A DNA stretch of 64,000 bases from Hyphomicrobiales bacterium (GTDB lineage Bacteria; Pseudomonadota; Alphaproteobacteria; Rhizobiales; Rhizobiaceae): contig UEGR01000005.1 in NCBI GenBank assembly GCA_900465685.1, forward strand, positions 62,001 through 126,000, written 5' to 3'. Below the pieces are notes generated by a model. It saw nothing but the letters and a program-made list of their open reading frames with translations, had not been told where the DNA came from and did no database searches. A program made the translations under genes and the position numbers. The first letter of the stretch is position 1. Every line of letters starts with the position of its first letter. Below, piece after piece: positions 27,397-36,624 of this stretch.

Positions 27397-28260
27397 TTAC
27401 ATGGCCACGCCAAGTCGTCCGGCAAGGTCTTGAACATATTGCCATGCCACACGACCGGAGCGATTGCCGCGCGTGGTTGACCATTCCAGAGCTTCTGCGT
27501 GAAGCTTGGCATTGTCGTAGCTCAGTTTGAAATGGGCCGCATAGCCGTCGACCATGGCGAGATAATCGTCCTGGCTGCATTTGTGGAAGCCGAGCCACAG
27601 ACCAAAGCGGTCCGACAGCGATACTTTTTCCTCGATGGCTTCCGACGGGTTGATCGCTGTAGAGCGCTCATTGTCGATCATGTCACGCGGCATGAGATGG
27701 CGGCGGTTCGACGTGGCGTAGAAAATCACATTGCCCGGGCGGCCCTCGACGCCGCCTTCGAGCGCAGCCTTCAGCGACTTATATGACGTGTCGTCATGGT
27801 CGAAGGAGAGGTCGTCGCAAAACAGGACAAAGCGGTATTCCGTATCCTTGATCATGTTCATCAGGGTCGGGAGGCTGTCGATATCCTCGCGGTGGATTTC
27901 AATCAGCTTGAGGGGCTTCTGGGAGGCCAGTTCGGCGTTGACGCTGGCCTGTGCGGCCTTCACCAACGAGGATTTGCCCATGCCGCGAGCGCCCCACAGC
28001 AGAACATTGTTTGCCGGATAGCCATTTGCGAAGCGACGGGTATTGTCTACGAGCTGATCACGCACCAAATCTACGCCACGGATCAGGGAGATATCCACGC
28101 GGTTCACCCGCTTCACCGGATCAAGCGTCAGTCGTTCCGGCGCCCAGACAAAACAGTCTGCGGCGTCGAGGTCTGGCGTTTTGGCTTCCGGTGGCGCGAT
28201 ACGTTCGAGCGCGGCGATCAAACGGTCCAGTTTCTGGCTGAGTATGTTTTCGGTCGTCAT
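27397..28260 (-). CDS. DUF815 family P-loop ATPase
   Basis: This ATPase of 287 residues has a Walker A motif in LLWGARGMGKSSLVKAA (near residue 105) and a Walker B-like FVLFCDDLSFD (near 165), followed by FYATSNRRHLMPRDM, the sensor 1 region. It is a AAA-type ATPase of the DUF815 family, whose role is not established. It stands alone and is convergent with the NlpD-like gene. A 323-base gap separates it from yajC. Confidence 0.88.
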   Translation of the reverse strand: MTTENILSQKLDRLIAALERIAPPEAKTPDLDAADCFVWAPERLTLDPVKRVNRVDISLIRGVDLVRDQLVDNTRRFANGYPANNVLLWGARGMGKSSLVKAAQASVNAELASQKPLKLIEIHREDIDSLPTLMNMIKDTEYRFVLFCDDLSFDHDDTSYKSLKAALEGGVEGRPGNVIFYATSNRRHLMPRDMIDNERSTAINPSEAIEEKVSLSDRFGLWLGFHKCSQDDYLAMVDGYAAHFKLSYDNAKLHAEALEWSTTRGNRSGRVAWQYVQDLAGRLGVAM

Positions 28261-28583
28261 TTCATGCCCCTAGTGGTCTTATTCCGACATTTGCTTCCCG
28301 GTGTTACAATCGGTCCCAGCGAATGTCAGAATCGAAAAGATCACCAGATGCTGTAAGACTCTCGTGGATTTTTCCAGTTTGACGTTTGAACAAGCGTTTG
28401 TGACAAACGAAGTTCAACGTTCAAATTCAATCCGCGCGTCGTAGGCGAACGGCTTAACATGCCACAGCGGAGGCGAAAAGTGTGCGACCTTGGCGCAGGC
28501 GGGGTGATCGTCGGTTGCAATTGGCGCGCCAACCATTGTAATGCCCTTAACAAATTGTCTTTGAGACTTCAGAGGAGTTCCTA
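28261..28583. other. Intergenic region between DUF815 and yajC
   Basis: No protein is supported here. The region should hold the divergent promoters of the DUF815 gene and the yajC-secDF unit. It contains a nested inverted repeat at 28382-28420 (listed separately) and a 12-base palindrome TTGGCGCGCCAA near 28529. The yajC ribosome site AGAGGAG lies seven bases before its ATG. Confidence 0.6.
28382..28420. promoter_or_regulatory. Nested inverted repeat upstream of yajC
   Basis: ACG and CGT at the ends, TTGAAC (28386-28391) with GTTCAA (28412-28417), and CGTTTG (28395-28400) with CAAACG (28404-28409) form a nested stem of 15 bp in all, interrupted by short internal loops and closed by a TGA loop. 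No T run follows, so it is not a normal terminator. It could be a leader hairpin or an operator; no family is recognised. Confidence 0.4.
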
Positions 28584-28928
28584 ATGTTCGTAACACCGGC
28601 TTTCGCTCAAGCACCTGGCGGCGGCGCTTTTGGCCCAGACATGCTGATGAGCATTCTGCCGTTCATCCTGATCTTCGTTATCATGTACTTCCTCATCATC
28701 CGCCCGCAGCGGACCCAGATGAAGAAGCGTCAGGAAATGCTGACCGCAGTTCGCCGTGGCGATACGGTTGTGACCGGCGGTGGCATCGTCGGCAAGGTGC
28801 AGAAAGTCGTCGACGACAATGAAGTCGAAGTCGAAATCGCCGAAGGCGTTCGCATCAAGGTTCTGCGCAGCACGCTGATGGATGTGCGCGTCAAGGGCGA
28901 ACCTGTCGCCGATAATAAGAACAAATAA
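28584..28928 (+). CDS. yajC: Preprotein translocase subunit YajC
   Basis: YajC associates with SecDF in the accessory Sec complex. The 114-residue protein has a single membrane helix (MLMSILPFILIFVIMYFLII, about 17-36) followed by the family signature RPQRTQMKKRQEML and GDTVVTGGGIVGKVQKV. It is followed by secDF after 179 bases, which hold a 12-bp perfect hairpin (28946-28957 with 28970-28981) without a T run. Confidence 0.95.
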   Translation: MFVTPAFAQAPGGGAFGPDMLMSILPFILIFVIMYFLIIRPQRTQMKKRQEMLTAVRRGDTVVTGGGIVGKVQKVVDDNEVEVEIAEGVRIKVLRSTLMDVRVKGEPVADNKNK

Positions 28929-29107
28929 TCTCTTTTTGAGATGAAACGGGCTCCGGTAAGCTTTCACTAACCGGAGCCCGTGCAATATTCGGTCGGCGCG
29001 ACCTTCATAAGCGCGCTTACCTCAAGGCCGGAGAGCGGTGCGCATTCGCACCCCGGCATGCTCTGTCCAGGCCAAAACGGGCCAAGCTGAAACGGAATTG
29101 CTGCTCT

Positions 29108-31384
29108 ATGCTCTATTTTTCACGCTGGAAATCGGCCCTGATCTGGTTGGCGGTACTCGTCAGCTTCGTCATCGCTTCCCCTAATTTTTTCTCGCGTGAA
29201 ACGCTGGCAAATCTGCCCGGTTTCCTGCCGAAGAAACAGGTCGCACTCGGCCTTGATCTTTCCGGCGGCTCCCGCCTTGTTCTGCAAGTTCAAAATGCGG
29301 GCAAGAACGATCTGGAACGCTCCGCCGAAATCATGCGTCAGCGTCTGGAAGAGCTGGGTTACGGTCATCCCGTTGTGGAAACCGAAGCGCGCAACCAGAT
29401 TCGCGTTGAAGTGCCGGGCCTTTACGATGCGCAGCTTCTGAAAGATATTCTGAGCATTCGCGGCGATCTTTCGTTCCACGCTGTGGATGATTCCGTTTCG
29501 CCGGACGACGCCATTCGTGGCACGCCGCCAGCGGATAGTGAAATCGTCTATTCCTATGACGATCCGCCAGTTGGCTATCTCGTCAAAAAACAACCAGTTC
29601 TCACCGGCGCAAATATCACCGACGCGAAGGCAACGCTTTCTTCCGATGATAATGAGCCGGTTATCACCCTGACCCTCGATGATGCAGGCCGCAAAGGTCT
29701 GGCCGCCCTGACCGCCAATGCGACGGGCAAGAGCTTTGCCATCGTGGTCGATAATCAGGTCGTGTCTGCGCCGGTCATCAGCGAGCCGCTCGACACAAAC
29801 GAATTGCAGATTTCTGGTGCCTTCGATTTGCAGGCCGCCAATAATATGGCCGTTGTTTTGCGCTCCGGCACATTGCCGCAAGCGGTGACCGTGCTGGAAG
29901 AACGCACTATCGCATCAGCGCTTGGCGAGGATTATGCCAGCGCCGCCGTGACGGCAGCGCTTCTTGCCGCACTTCTCGTCGGCCTGTTCATGGTGCTGTC
30001 CTACGGCATTCTGGGCGTCATCGCGATGGTGGCGCTTGTGGTCAACATCATCATCCTGACTGCGGTCATGTCGCTGATCGGGGCTTCGATCAGTCTTGCC
30101 AGCGTTGCGGGTCTGGTGCTGATCATCGGCATGGCGGTCGATGCGAATATCCTGATCTACGAACGCGTGCGTGAAGATCGCCGTAAGGGCTATTCGGTCG
30201 TGCAGGCGATGGAATCGGGTTTCTACCGCGCGCTGTCGACCATCGTTGACGCCAATCTGACGACATTGATTGCCGCACTGGTTCTCTTCCTGCTCGGCTC
30301 CGGCACGGTGCATGGCTTTGCCCTGACCGTTGCGGTCGGTATCGGCACGACGCTGTTCACCACGCTCACCTTTACCCGTTTGCTGATCGCCCAGTGGGTG
30401 CGGACGGCGAAGCCGAAGGAAGTGCCGAAGCGCCGTCTCAAGCTTGTGCCGACGGTGACGCATATTCCGTTCATGCGCCTGCAGTTCATTACGCTTGGCA
30501 TTTCGGTGCTGGCCTGCGCGATCGTGGTGGCGCTGTTCGTGAATATCGGCTTCAACTACGGCATCGACTTCCGTGGCGGTTCGATGGTCGAGCTTCAGGC
30601 GCGCAGTGGCGACGCCAATCTGGAAGACATTCAGGATCGCCTCTCCGAACTGAATATCGACAGTGCCCGCGTTCTGCCTGCCAAATCGCCGCGTTCGGCG
30701 CTTGTGATCATCGGCAGTCAGGAAGTGGGCGACGATGCCGAACAAACGGTCGCCGTGAAGCTTCGTGGTGAATTTGAACAGGATTATTCGTTCCAGCGTG
30801 TCGAGGTGGTCGGTCCGACCGTTTCTGAACAGCTGTCACGCGCCGGTATTCTGGCCGTTGTTCTGTCGCTGATCGGCATTTTCATCTATGTCTGGGTTCG
30901 CTTCCGCTGGCAGCTGGCGCTTGGCGCGGTGCTTTCGACATTGCATGACGTGGTCATTCTCGCGGGCATGTTCATTGTGTTCCGCATGGAATTCAATCTC
31001 TGGAGCGTTGCGGCAATCCTGACGATCATCGGCTACTCGCTGAACGATACGGTGGTGATCTATGACCGCGTGCGTGAAAATCTGCGCCGCTATAGCAGCG
31101 CGCCGCTGCCTGCGATTATCGATGCTTCGATCAACCAGACCTTGTCCCGTACCTTGCTGACATCATTTGTCACGTTCCTTGCGCATATTCCGCTTTACGC
31201 CTTCGGCGGCGCCGATATCCGCATGTTCGCGCTGGCGCTGAGTGTGGGTATTATCGTGGCGAGCTATTCGTCGATCTTCATCGCCGCACCGCTGCTGGTT
31301 CAATTCGGACTGAAGCCGCGTGGTCCCGAGCAGGATGAGGAAATGGGCGACGAACTGGCGCAGTCGCTGAATCTGGAAAGCTGA
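29108..31384 (+). CDS. secDF: Fused protein translocase SecD-SecF
   Basis: SecDF uses proton flow to pull secreted proteins through the SecYEG channel. SecD and SecF are joined in one 758-residue chain. The SecD half begins with a membrane helix (residues about 8-24) and has the first family motif [15 protein letters not shown] short periplasmic region follows, then six helices with [20 protein letters not shown]. The SecF half starts with its own helix near residue 460, then [12 protein letters not shown] and a helix with [17 protein letters not shown]. Fusion is known from Bacillus and several alphaproteobacteria. The next gene begins two bases after the stop. Confidence 0.95.
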   Translation: MLYFSRWKSALIWLAVLVSFVIASPNFFSRETLANLPGFLPKKQVALGLDLSGGSRLVLQVQNAGKNDLERSAEIMRQRLEELGYGHPVVETEARNQIRVEVPGLYDAQLLKDILSIRGDLSFHAVDDSVSPDDAIRGTPPADSEIVYSYDDPPVGYLVKKQPVLTGANITDAKATLSSDDNEPVITLTLDDAGRKGLAALTANATGKSFAIVVDNQVVSAPVISEPLDTNELQISGAFDLQAANNMAVVLRSGTLPQAVTVLEERTIASALGEDYASAAVTAALLAALLVGLFMVLSYGILGVIAMVALVVNIIILTAVMSLIGASISLASVAGLVLIIGMAVDANILIYERVREDRRKGYSVVQAMESGFYRALSTIVDANLTTLIAALVLFLLGSGTVHGFALTVAVGIGTTLFTTLTFTRLLIAQWVRTAKPKEVPKRRLKLVPTVTHIPFMRLQFITLGISVLACAIVVALFVNIGFNYGIDFRGGSMVELQARSGDANLEDIQDRLSELNIDSARVLPAKSPRSALVIIGSQEVGDDAEQTVAVKLRGEFEQDYSFQRVEVVGPTVSEQLSRAGILAVVLSLIGIFIYVWVRFRWQLALGAVLSTLHDVVILAGMFIVFRMEFNLWSVAAILTIIGYSLNDTVVIYDRVRENLRRYSSAPLPAIIDASINQTLSRTLLTSFVTFLAHIPLYAFGGADIRMFALALSVGIIVASYSSIFIAAPLLVQFGLKPRGPEQDEEMGDELAQSLNLES

Positions 31385-31386
31385 GA

Positions 31387-31776
31387 ATGGCCAAGGGAAT
31401 AGAAATACGCGAAGCGCATTTTCCGGGGCGCGCTCCGATTGATGCTTACGGCGATGGCGGTTTTCGCTTCGCCGAAATGTCGCATCGCGGTTCAATCTTG
31501 TGTCTGCCATCCGGTATTCACGGCTGGAAGCCTGCAACGCCGCCCGTGCTGTCACGCGCCGATCTGGAGCTTATTCTGGAGCAGGCCCCGGATATCGAGA
31601 TTCTGCTGGTTGGAACTGGTATGGATCTGCGGCGTATTCCGGAAGATGTGCGCGCCGTTTTGCGGGAACACCGCATTTCGTCTGATCCGATGAGCACAGG
31701 TGCTGCCGTGCGGACCTATAATGTGCTCCTCGCGGAAGATCGCGCGGTCGCGGCGGCGCTTATTGCAGTAGAATAA
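31387..31776 (+). CDS. Mth938/DUF498 domain protein (NDUFAF3-like)
   Basis: The 129-residue protein fills the Mth938 domain, with GDGGFRFAEMSHRGSILCLP and later LLVGTGMDLRRIPEDVRAVL. The human homologue NDUFAF3 is a mitochondrial complex I assembly factor, and in many alphaproteobacteria its gene sits next to secDF. The start is two bases after secDF, so it is surely cotranscribed. In bacteria the molecular role is unproven; a link to membrane-protein or complex I biogenesis follows from homology and neighbourhood. Confidence 0.88.
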   Translation: MAKGIEIREAHFPGRAPIDAYGDGGFRFAEMSHRGSILCLPSGIHGWKPATPPVLSRADLELILEQAPDIEILLVGTGMDLRRIPEDVRAVLREHRISSDPMSTGAAVRTYNVLLAEDRAVAAALIAVE

Positions 31777-31781
31777 CGATC

Positions 31782-32615
31782 ATGAACCAGAATGAGGCAC
31801 ATTGCCTGGCCCTTCTTCGTGAGGCTGACCGGGACCGTTACCTGTCGGTGCTCTATGCGCCGGAGGATAAACGCGGCGGTCTGGCCGCACTTTATGCCTT
31901 CAATGCGGAAGTGGCGCGCATTCGCGATCTGGTTCACGAGCCGTTGCCGGGCGAAGTGCGCCTGCAATGGTGGCGCGACCTGATCAATGGCGAGGCGAGG
32001 GGTAGTGCCGAGGCACATCCCGTTGCCGCTGCTCTGGTCGAAACGATCAACAAATACGAGCTTCCGCGCACCGCTTTCGACAATTATTGCGAAGCACGCA
32101 TCTTCGATCTTTACGATGATCCGATGCCGAGCCGGAACGATCTTGAGGGCTATTGTGGTGAAACCGCATCTGCAATCATTCAGTTAGCCGGCTTTATTCT
32201 GGATCGCGATGCGGCGCAGGCGCATAGCGAAACTGCCGGTCACGCAGGTGTTGCTCAGGCAGTCACGGGGCTGCTGCGTCTTCTGCCGACTCATCGCCGT
32301 CGCGGCCAGCTTTATGTCCCGGCCGACATGTTGGCTTCGGTGGGTGTAATGCGGGAGGCATTTTTAGGCAGCGACGATCCGTCGGCGTGCGAGCGCGTGG
32401 TCAGTGTGATGCTGGCGCTGGCGCGTGAACATTTGGCGATTTTCGATAAGGCAAAGGCGACATTGCCAAAAAGCCTCGCGCCCGCATTCTTGCCGATGGC
32501 CATCGTGCCCGCTTATCTGAAAGCGATTGAACGCCTTGGCGGCAAGGCGGCGGAACGGACAGCCGATATATCGGCTATCCGCAAGCAATGGCTGATGTTT
32601 AGCGCCAATTTCTGA
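31782..32615 (+). CDS. Squalene/phytoene-synthase-like protein (NDUFAF6-like)
   Basis: The 277-residue protein has the all-helical squalene/phytoene synthase fold. The catalytic aspartate clusters are not intact: the first reads LYAFNAEVARIRDLVHEP and the second is YCGETASAIIQLAGFIL. This pattern is that of NDUFAF6 (C8orf38), a mitochondrial complex I assembly factor, more than of carotenoid enzymes. It follows the NDUFAF3-like gene by five bases. I see no carotenoid or hopanoid genes nearby, so an isoprenoid function is unlikely. Confidence 0.84.
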   Translation: MNQNEAHCLALLREADRDRYLSVLYAPEDKRGGLAALYAFNAEVARIRDLVHEPLPGEVRLQWWRDLINGEARGSAEAHPVAAALVETINKYELPRTAFDNYCEARIFDLYDDPMPSRNDLEGYCGETASAIIQLAGFILDRDAAQAHSETAGHAGVAQAVTGLLRLLPTHRRRGQLYVPADMLASVGVMREAFLGSDDPSACERVVSVMLALAREHLAIFDKAKATLPKSLAPAFLPMAIVPAYLKAIERLGGKAAERTADISAIRKQWLMFSANF

Positions 32616-32618
32616 CCG

Positions 32619-34037
32619 TCAGGCCAGTTGTTCCAGCCATAGACGGAAATCCGCAAGAGCGCGGGCGGAAAGCGCACGCTTCTTGGCGATGGTCTTTTCC
32701 TTGCCACGCAGACGCTTGCCTTCTTCCTTCGGAACTTCGACCGGCGGAAACAGGCCAAAATTGACATTCATCGGCTGGAACGATCGTTTGCCGGGTTCCG
32801 CATCATCGGCGACAATGTGGCCGCCGGTAATGTGTCCAAGCAACGCGCCAAAGGCGGTTGTCGGCGGTGGCGGGACGGCGGCATTGCCCAGTCGTTCTGC
32901 TGCGGTGAAGCGACCAGCAAGAAGGCCGATAGCCGACGATTCGACATAGCCCTCGCAACCCGTCACCTGACCAGCAAAGCGCAAGGTCGGGCGCGACTTC
33001 AGGCGCAGCACGCTGTCGAGCAGCACGGGCGAATTGAGGTAAGTGTTGCGATGTAATCCGCCGAGACGTGCGAATTCGGCATTTTCCAGTCCGGGAATCA
33101 TCTTGAAGATGCCCGTCTGCGAGCCGTATTTCAGCTTCGTCTGGAAACCGACCATGTTGTAGAGCGTGCCCAGCGCATTGTCCTGACGCAGTTGCACGAC
33201 TGCATAGGCTTTCACCGTCGGGTTATGCGCATTGGTCAGGCCCATCGGCTTCATCGGGCCGTGGCGCAGCGTTTCAGGTCCGCGTTCCGCCATGACTTCG
33301 ATCGGCAGACAGCCGTCGAAATAAGGCGTGCCTTCCCATTCCTTGAATTCCGTCTTGTCGCCTTCGACAAGCGCCGCCACGAACGCCTCATACTGCTCCT
33401 TGTCCATCGGGCAGTTGATATAGTCCTTGCCGGTGCCGCCGGGGCCGACCTTGTCGTAACGGGACTGGAACCAGCAGACGTCCATATTGATCGAATCGAA
33501 ATGCACAATGGGCGCAATCGCATCGAAGAAGGCGAGCGCGTCGGCATCCGTTTCCGCAGCGATGGCTTCGGCCAGCGACGGCGCGGTCAAGGGACCGGTG
33601 GCAACGATTGTCGTGCCCCATTCTGCTGGCGGCAAGCCGGTGACTTCCTCACGCTGGATGGTGATCAGCGGATGCGCTTCGAGCTTTTCGGTGACGGCTT
33701 GCGCAAATCCCTCGCGGTCCACGGCAAGTGCGCCGCCCGCCGGGACCTGATGCGCATCGGCGCAGGCCATGATGAGTGAACCCGCAAGGCGCATTTCGGC
33801 GTGGAGGACACCAACAGCGTTGGTTTCGGCATCGTCGGAGCGGAACGAATTCGAGCAGACGAGTTCTGCCAGCTGCTCGGTCTTGTGCGCATCGGTGCCG
33901 CGCACGGGGCGCATTTCATGCAGCACGACAGGAATGCCTGCCTGCGCTATCTGCCAGGCGGCTTCGGAGCCAGCGAGACCGCCGCCAACGACGTGAATGG
34001 GGGTGAGATCGGATGTGTTTGGCGATGTGTTTGTCAT
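32619..34037 (-). CDS. trmFO: Methylenetetrahydrofolate-tRNA-(uracil-5-)-methyltransferase TrmFO
   Basis: TrmFO makes ribothymidine at tRNA position 54 using methylenetetrahydrofolate and FADH2. I start it at the ATG at 34037, preceded on its strand by GGGAAGGG, which gives 472 residues. The FAD motif [16 protein letters not shown] is at residues 15-30, and [20 protein letters not shown], the conserved cysteine stretch and a late TGCEGYVES are typical. The stop is three bases from that of the convergent NDUFAF6-like gene, with no terminator between them. Upstream on the same strand is the cuckoo-type RNA array. Confidence 0.95.
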   Translation of the reverse strand: MTNTSPNTSDLTPIHVVGGGLAGSEAAWQIAQAGIPVVLHEMRPVRGTDAHKTEQLAELVCSNSFRSDDAETNAVGVLHAEMRLAGSLIMACADAHQVPAGGALAVDREGFAQAVTEKLEAHPLITIQREEVTGLPPAEWGTTIVATGPLTAPSLAEAIAAETDADALAFFDAIAPIVHFDSINMDVCWFQSRYDKVGPGGTGKDYINCPMDKEQYEAFVAALVEGDKTEFKEWEGTPYFDGCLPIEVMAERGPETLRHGPMKPMGLTNAHNPTVKAYAVVQLRQDNALGTLYNMVGFQTKLKYGSQTGIFKMIPGLENAEFARLGGLHRNTYLNSPVLLDSVLRLKSRPTLRFAGQVTGCEGYVESSAIGLLAGRFTAAERLGNAAVPPPPTTAFGALLGHITGGHIVADDAEPGKRSFQPMNVNFGLFPPVEVPKEEGKRLRGKEKTIAKKRALSARALADFRLWLEQLA

Positions 34038-34090
34038 GGCCCTTCCCATATCGCCTTTGCGGGCGGCCATCAATGGGCGAGCCGTATCCC

Positions 34091-34242
34091 AAAAAACAAA
34101 TGGCATCCGTCGCGGGAGGAGGTGCGACGGATGCCATATGGAAAGACCGGATTGGGAGGAAACCGGTCTCGTTGTCGCTAAGCCTGGGAGGAGGAGGGCT
34201 TGGCGACAAGCCAGGGCTGGTGGGAGGAGGATCCAGTCCTGG
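34091..34242 (-). ncRNA. Cuckoo-type small RNA array: four hairpins with CCTCCTCCC loops
   Basis: Four stem-loops on the minus strand follow the DUF1127 gene, at 34242-34211, 34209-34172, 34169-34144 and 34136-34101. The stems differ in sequence, but the loops read CCTCCTCCC in three and TTCCTCCC in the third in order. The last is a perfect 13-bp stem followed by TTTGTTTTTT, an intrinsic terminator. This matches the cuckoo RNA family (two to four adjacent hairpins, same loop nonamer). In Rhodobacter the homologous CcsR RNAs are processed from the 3' end of a DUF1127 mRNA. The loops mimic the anti-Shine-Dalgarno end of 16S rRNA. Confidence 0.85.
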
Positions 34243-34341
34243 TGGTATTCACAGCTCGAAACTTCAATCTGAAATTTTCATCGAAAGGCGTTCAGCGTAA
34301 TGCAATCGTCGCGAACAGCTTCTCGGTCTTCAGCTTGATGC

Positions 34342-34488
34342 TTAGCGAGCCTTGCTCTGACGAGCGACGTAAGGGATGTCGGCGCGGGAGATGCCGAGAT
34401 CGTTCAGTTCGCGAGTCGAAAGCTGGTTCAGTTCGCTGACGGTTTCACGGTAACGGCGCCAGTTGTTGTAAGAGCGAAACAGGTTCAT
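34342..34488 (-). CDS. DUF1127 small basic protein
   Basis: The 48-residue protein reads MNLFRSYNNWRRYRETVSEL and continues NQLSTRELNDLGISRADIPY, the DUF1127 core, with an Arg-Lys-rich C-terminus. AAGGA lies seven bases before the ATG on the minus strand. The Rhodobacter DUF1127 protein CcaF1 binds RNA and takes part in small-RNA maturation; the neighbouring hairpin array on the same strand gives this gene the same setting. It should be transcribed with the array, ending at the terminator near 34092. The family often responds to stress sigma factors; I found no certain promoter. Confidence 0.9.
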   Translation of the reverse strand: MNLFRSYNNWRRYRETVSELNQLSTRELNDLGISRADIPYVARQSKAR

Positions 34489-34763
34489 GGTCTTAATCCT
34501 TCAGTGTGCGATGGTATCGCTTGGGTTCAATTAATCTCTTTTGTTGCCCATGATATAAGCTATTGTTTTTGCAAGTTGCAGAGACGACTTTGCATAGCTG
34601 CTCTGCGGATGCTGCAAGACGGTTTAAATCGATTGGACTGTTCCGGCACAAAATTGCCGCAATGCGATTTGATCGCTTGGTTTGCTGGTTGCGAAGTTTC
34701 TTATATGTTCTCAGCCGGTTGCGATTGTGACCGTCATCTCAGTTCGTTGACCCGGGAGTCATT

Positions 34764-35900
34764 TTGTCTTTTTCAATCTCAGTGGAGCGCCTGATTGTGC
34801 GCTGGCAGCAGGAAGGTCTGATCGATGCGGTTACCGCGTCGCGCCTGAATGCGGATCTTGAAAAACGAGCCACGGGTTTCAGCCTCGGTGCAGTGCTCGC
34901 CACGCTTGGCGGTCTGCTTCTTGGTGCCGCCGTCATCATGCTGGTTGCCGCCAACTGGCAGGATATGCCGCGCCTGATGCGGATCGGGCTCGTGCTTGCA
35001 CTCATCTGGATTGGTTATCTTGGCGGCGCGTGGCGGCAGGCAAAGGGCGACAAGGTGTTCTCGTCCGCTCTTTATGTCGTCGGTGCTGCATCCTTCGGCG
35101 CGGGCATCGCGCTTGTCGGGCAGATGTATCACGTGTCCGGTGATGTTCATTCCGCTGCCGTCTACTGGACCCTCGGCGTGCTTGCGTCAGCCTTCCTGCT
35201 GCGTGCGCCGGTTCTGGCCGCTTTTGGCGCAGGCGTTGCGTGCTTTTATCTTTCAACATTCGTGTTTGACGGCACACCGGCGGACAATGCCGATTTGGCC
35301 TATCGCTGGATTGGTCCACTTCTGCTGCTGGTCGGTGTCGGTGCAGCGCTCCTCACGCGCTCGCGCCATGCGGCTCATCTCTGGGCGCTGTTCGCGATTG
35401 GCTGGGCCTTGCTGGTTTATGCCAAGAATGAAAACGATGTGGTGTTGTGCCTTATGATTGCGGTCGGCATCGCTTTCATGCTGGCGGATGCTTTCGCGCA
35501 TGACACGATGGAGCGGCTCACACGCTTTGCGCAGCCGCTGGCGTCCTATGGTCTGATGCTGGCGCTGTTATCGCTCGGCATTCTGCAACTCAATCATATG
35601 TTCTCGTCTTCGGGCAGCTCTGCCTCGCTCGATCAGGACGTGCTTTATAGTATTCTGATCCTTGGCCTATCGATTGGCGCCATCGCATTGTGCGGTCGCG
35701 ATAATGGCGGATTGCGCTCCATTGCCTATGCGGCGTTTTCATTTCAGGTGCTTTATCTGGCATTCACGACCGTGGGCACGATGATCGGCACGTCCGGCTT
35801 CTTCCTGACGGCAGGTGTTCTTGTGTTGCTTCTGGCGGCGTTCGTCCGCCGGATGGAACGGCGGTTCGGTAAAAAGCGCGAAGTGGGGAGCCAGTCATGA
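34764..35900 (+). CDS. DUF2157 multi-spanning membrane protein
   Basis: The 378-residue protein has a soluble N-terminus of about 40 residues (ISVERLIVRWQQEGLIDAVT, the DUF2157 start) and about ten hydrophobic segments, such as VLATLGGLLLGAAVIMLVAA and LALLSLGILQL. The function of the family is unknown. The start is a TTG with GGGAG upstream; no better start is in frame. The stop overlaps the next start (ATGA), a pairing with GDYXXLXY proteins that recurs in many bacteria and suggests they act together. Confidence 0.85.
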   Translation: MSFSISVERLIVRWQQEGLIDAVTASRLNADLEKRATGFSLGAVLATLGGLLLGAAVIMLVAANWQDMPRLMRIGLVLALIWIGYLGGAWRQAKGDKVFSSALYVVGAASFGAGIALVGQMYHVSGDVHSAAVYWTLGVLASAFLLRAPVLAAFGAGVACFYLSTFVFDGTPADNADLAYRWIGPLLLLVGVGAALLTRSRHAAHLWALFAIGWALLVYAKNENDVVLCLMIAVGIAFMLADAFAHDTMERLTRFAQPLASYGLMLALLSLGILQLNHMFSSSGSSASLDQDVLYSILILGLSIGAIALCGRDNGGLRSIAYAAFSFQVLYLAFTTVGTMIGTSGFFLTAGVLVLLLAAFVRRMERRFGKKREVGSQS

Positions 35901-36460
35901 GCAGGAAGTGGCTTTATATAGGTGCTGCCGTCTCCGCCTTGCTGCAAAGCGGCATTCTTTATGCGGGTATCGAGCAGCGCGCATCCATATTGCGCTCAGG
36001 CCATGAAATCGTGTTGCAGACCGAGCCGGTCGATCCGCGCGATCTGATGCGCGGCGATTACGTCATTCTGGGCTATGAGATTTCCAGTGTCATGGGCAAG
36101 GACGTGCAGGGCAAACCTTCGGGCGAGCCGCGAACCGTCTATGTCGCCGTGAAGCCGGATGCGGAAAAGCTGTGGCATTTCTCGCGGGCGGCGCTCAGCC
36201 CGTTCACCGACCTCGCGCCGGATGAGGTGCAGATTCGCGGCCAGTCCACCTATCGGATCACAGACGATCCGGATCAGACCATTCGCCTCAATTTCGGCAT
36301 TGAACGCTATTATGTTCCTGAAGGGCAGGGTCGCGATATCGAAATCGGGCAACGTGAAAGCCGGATTTCTGTTGTCGTTGCTGTCGATGATAGCGGTACG
36401 GCAGTCATCAAGGCTTTGCGGGACGAGGGGCGGCAACTCTATGAAGAACCGCTCTATTGA
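35897..36460 (+). CDS. GDYXXLXY domain protein, partner of DUF2157
   Basis: The 187-residue protein has an N-terminal membrane or signal segment (IGAAVSALLQSGILYAGIE) and then the signature RDLMRGDYVILGYEIS near residue 50. The rest is a beta-rich domain likely outside the membrane. GDYXXLXY proteins have no established biochemical role and are usually encoded after a DUF2157 gene. The overlap with the upstream stop indicates tight coupling. Confidence 0.87.
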   Translation: MSRKWLYIGAAVSALLQSGILYAGIEQRASILRSGHEIVLQTEPVDPRDLMRGDYVILGYEISSVMGKDVQGKPSGEPRTVYVAVKPDAEKLWHFSRAALSPFTDLAPDEVQIRGQSTYRITDDPDQTIRLNFGIERYYVPEGQGRDIEIGQRESRISVVVAVDDSGTAVIKALRDEGRQLYEEPLY

Positions 36461-36523
36461 TCAGGGTTTCCCGCTGTTCCGGCAGTCTTATCCGGCTACT
36501 TCAAGCTGAAGTTTATCTCAGGC

Positions 36524-36551
36524 TTGGCATGCGCGGAATGATCGCTATATA
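36524..36551 (+). promoter_or_regulatory. Candidate sigma-70 promoter, distal
   Basis: TTGGCA (36524-36529) and TATATA (36546-36551) are separated by 16 bases, near the rhizobial housekeeping consensus (CTTGAC and CTATAT). It points toward tRNA-Leu, about 170 bases downstream. Confidence 0.45.
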
Positions 36552-36624
36552 GAGGGGCAGAGTGCCGGAAGTGTTTCGTCTTGCCAAACCGGAAAATCTA
36601 TACCGGGAAGGCGGCTTTTTTCCT

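Noticed and set aside
31782-32615. Phytoene or squalene synthase for carotenoids or hopanoids
   Set aside because: The catalytic aspartate clusters are degraded and no other isoprenoid gene is near; the NDUFAF6-like reading fits better.
34091-34262. Plus-strand RNA with GGGAGGAGG loops instead of the minus-strand array
   Set aside because: Two G-U pairs favour it, but the T run after the last stem is on the minus strand, the DUF1127 gene is on the minus strand, and the known family has CCUCCUCCC loops.
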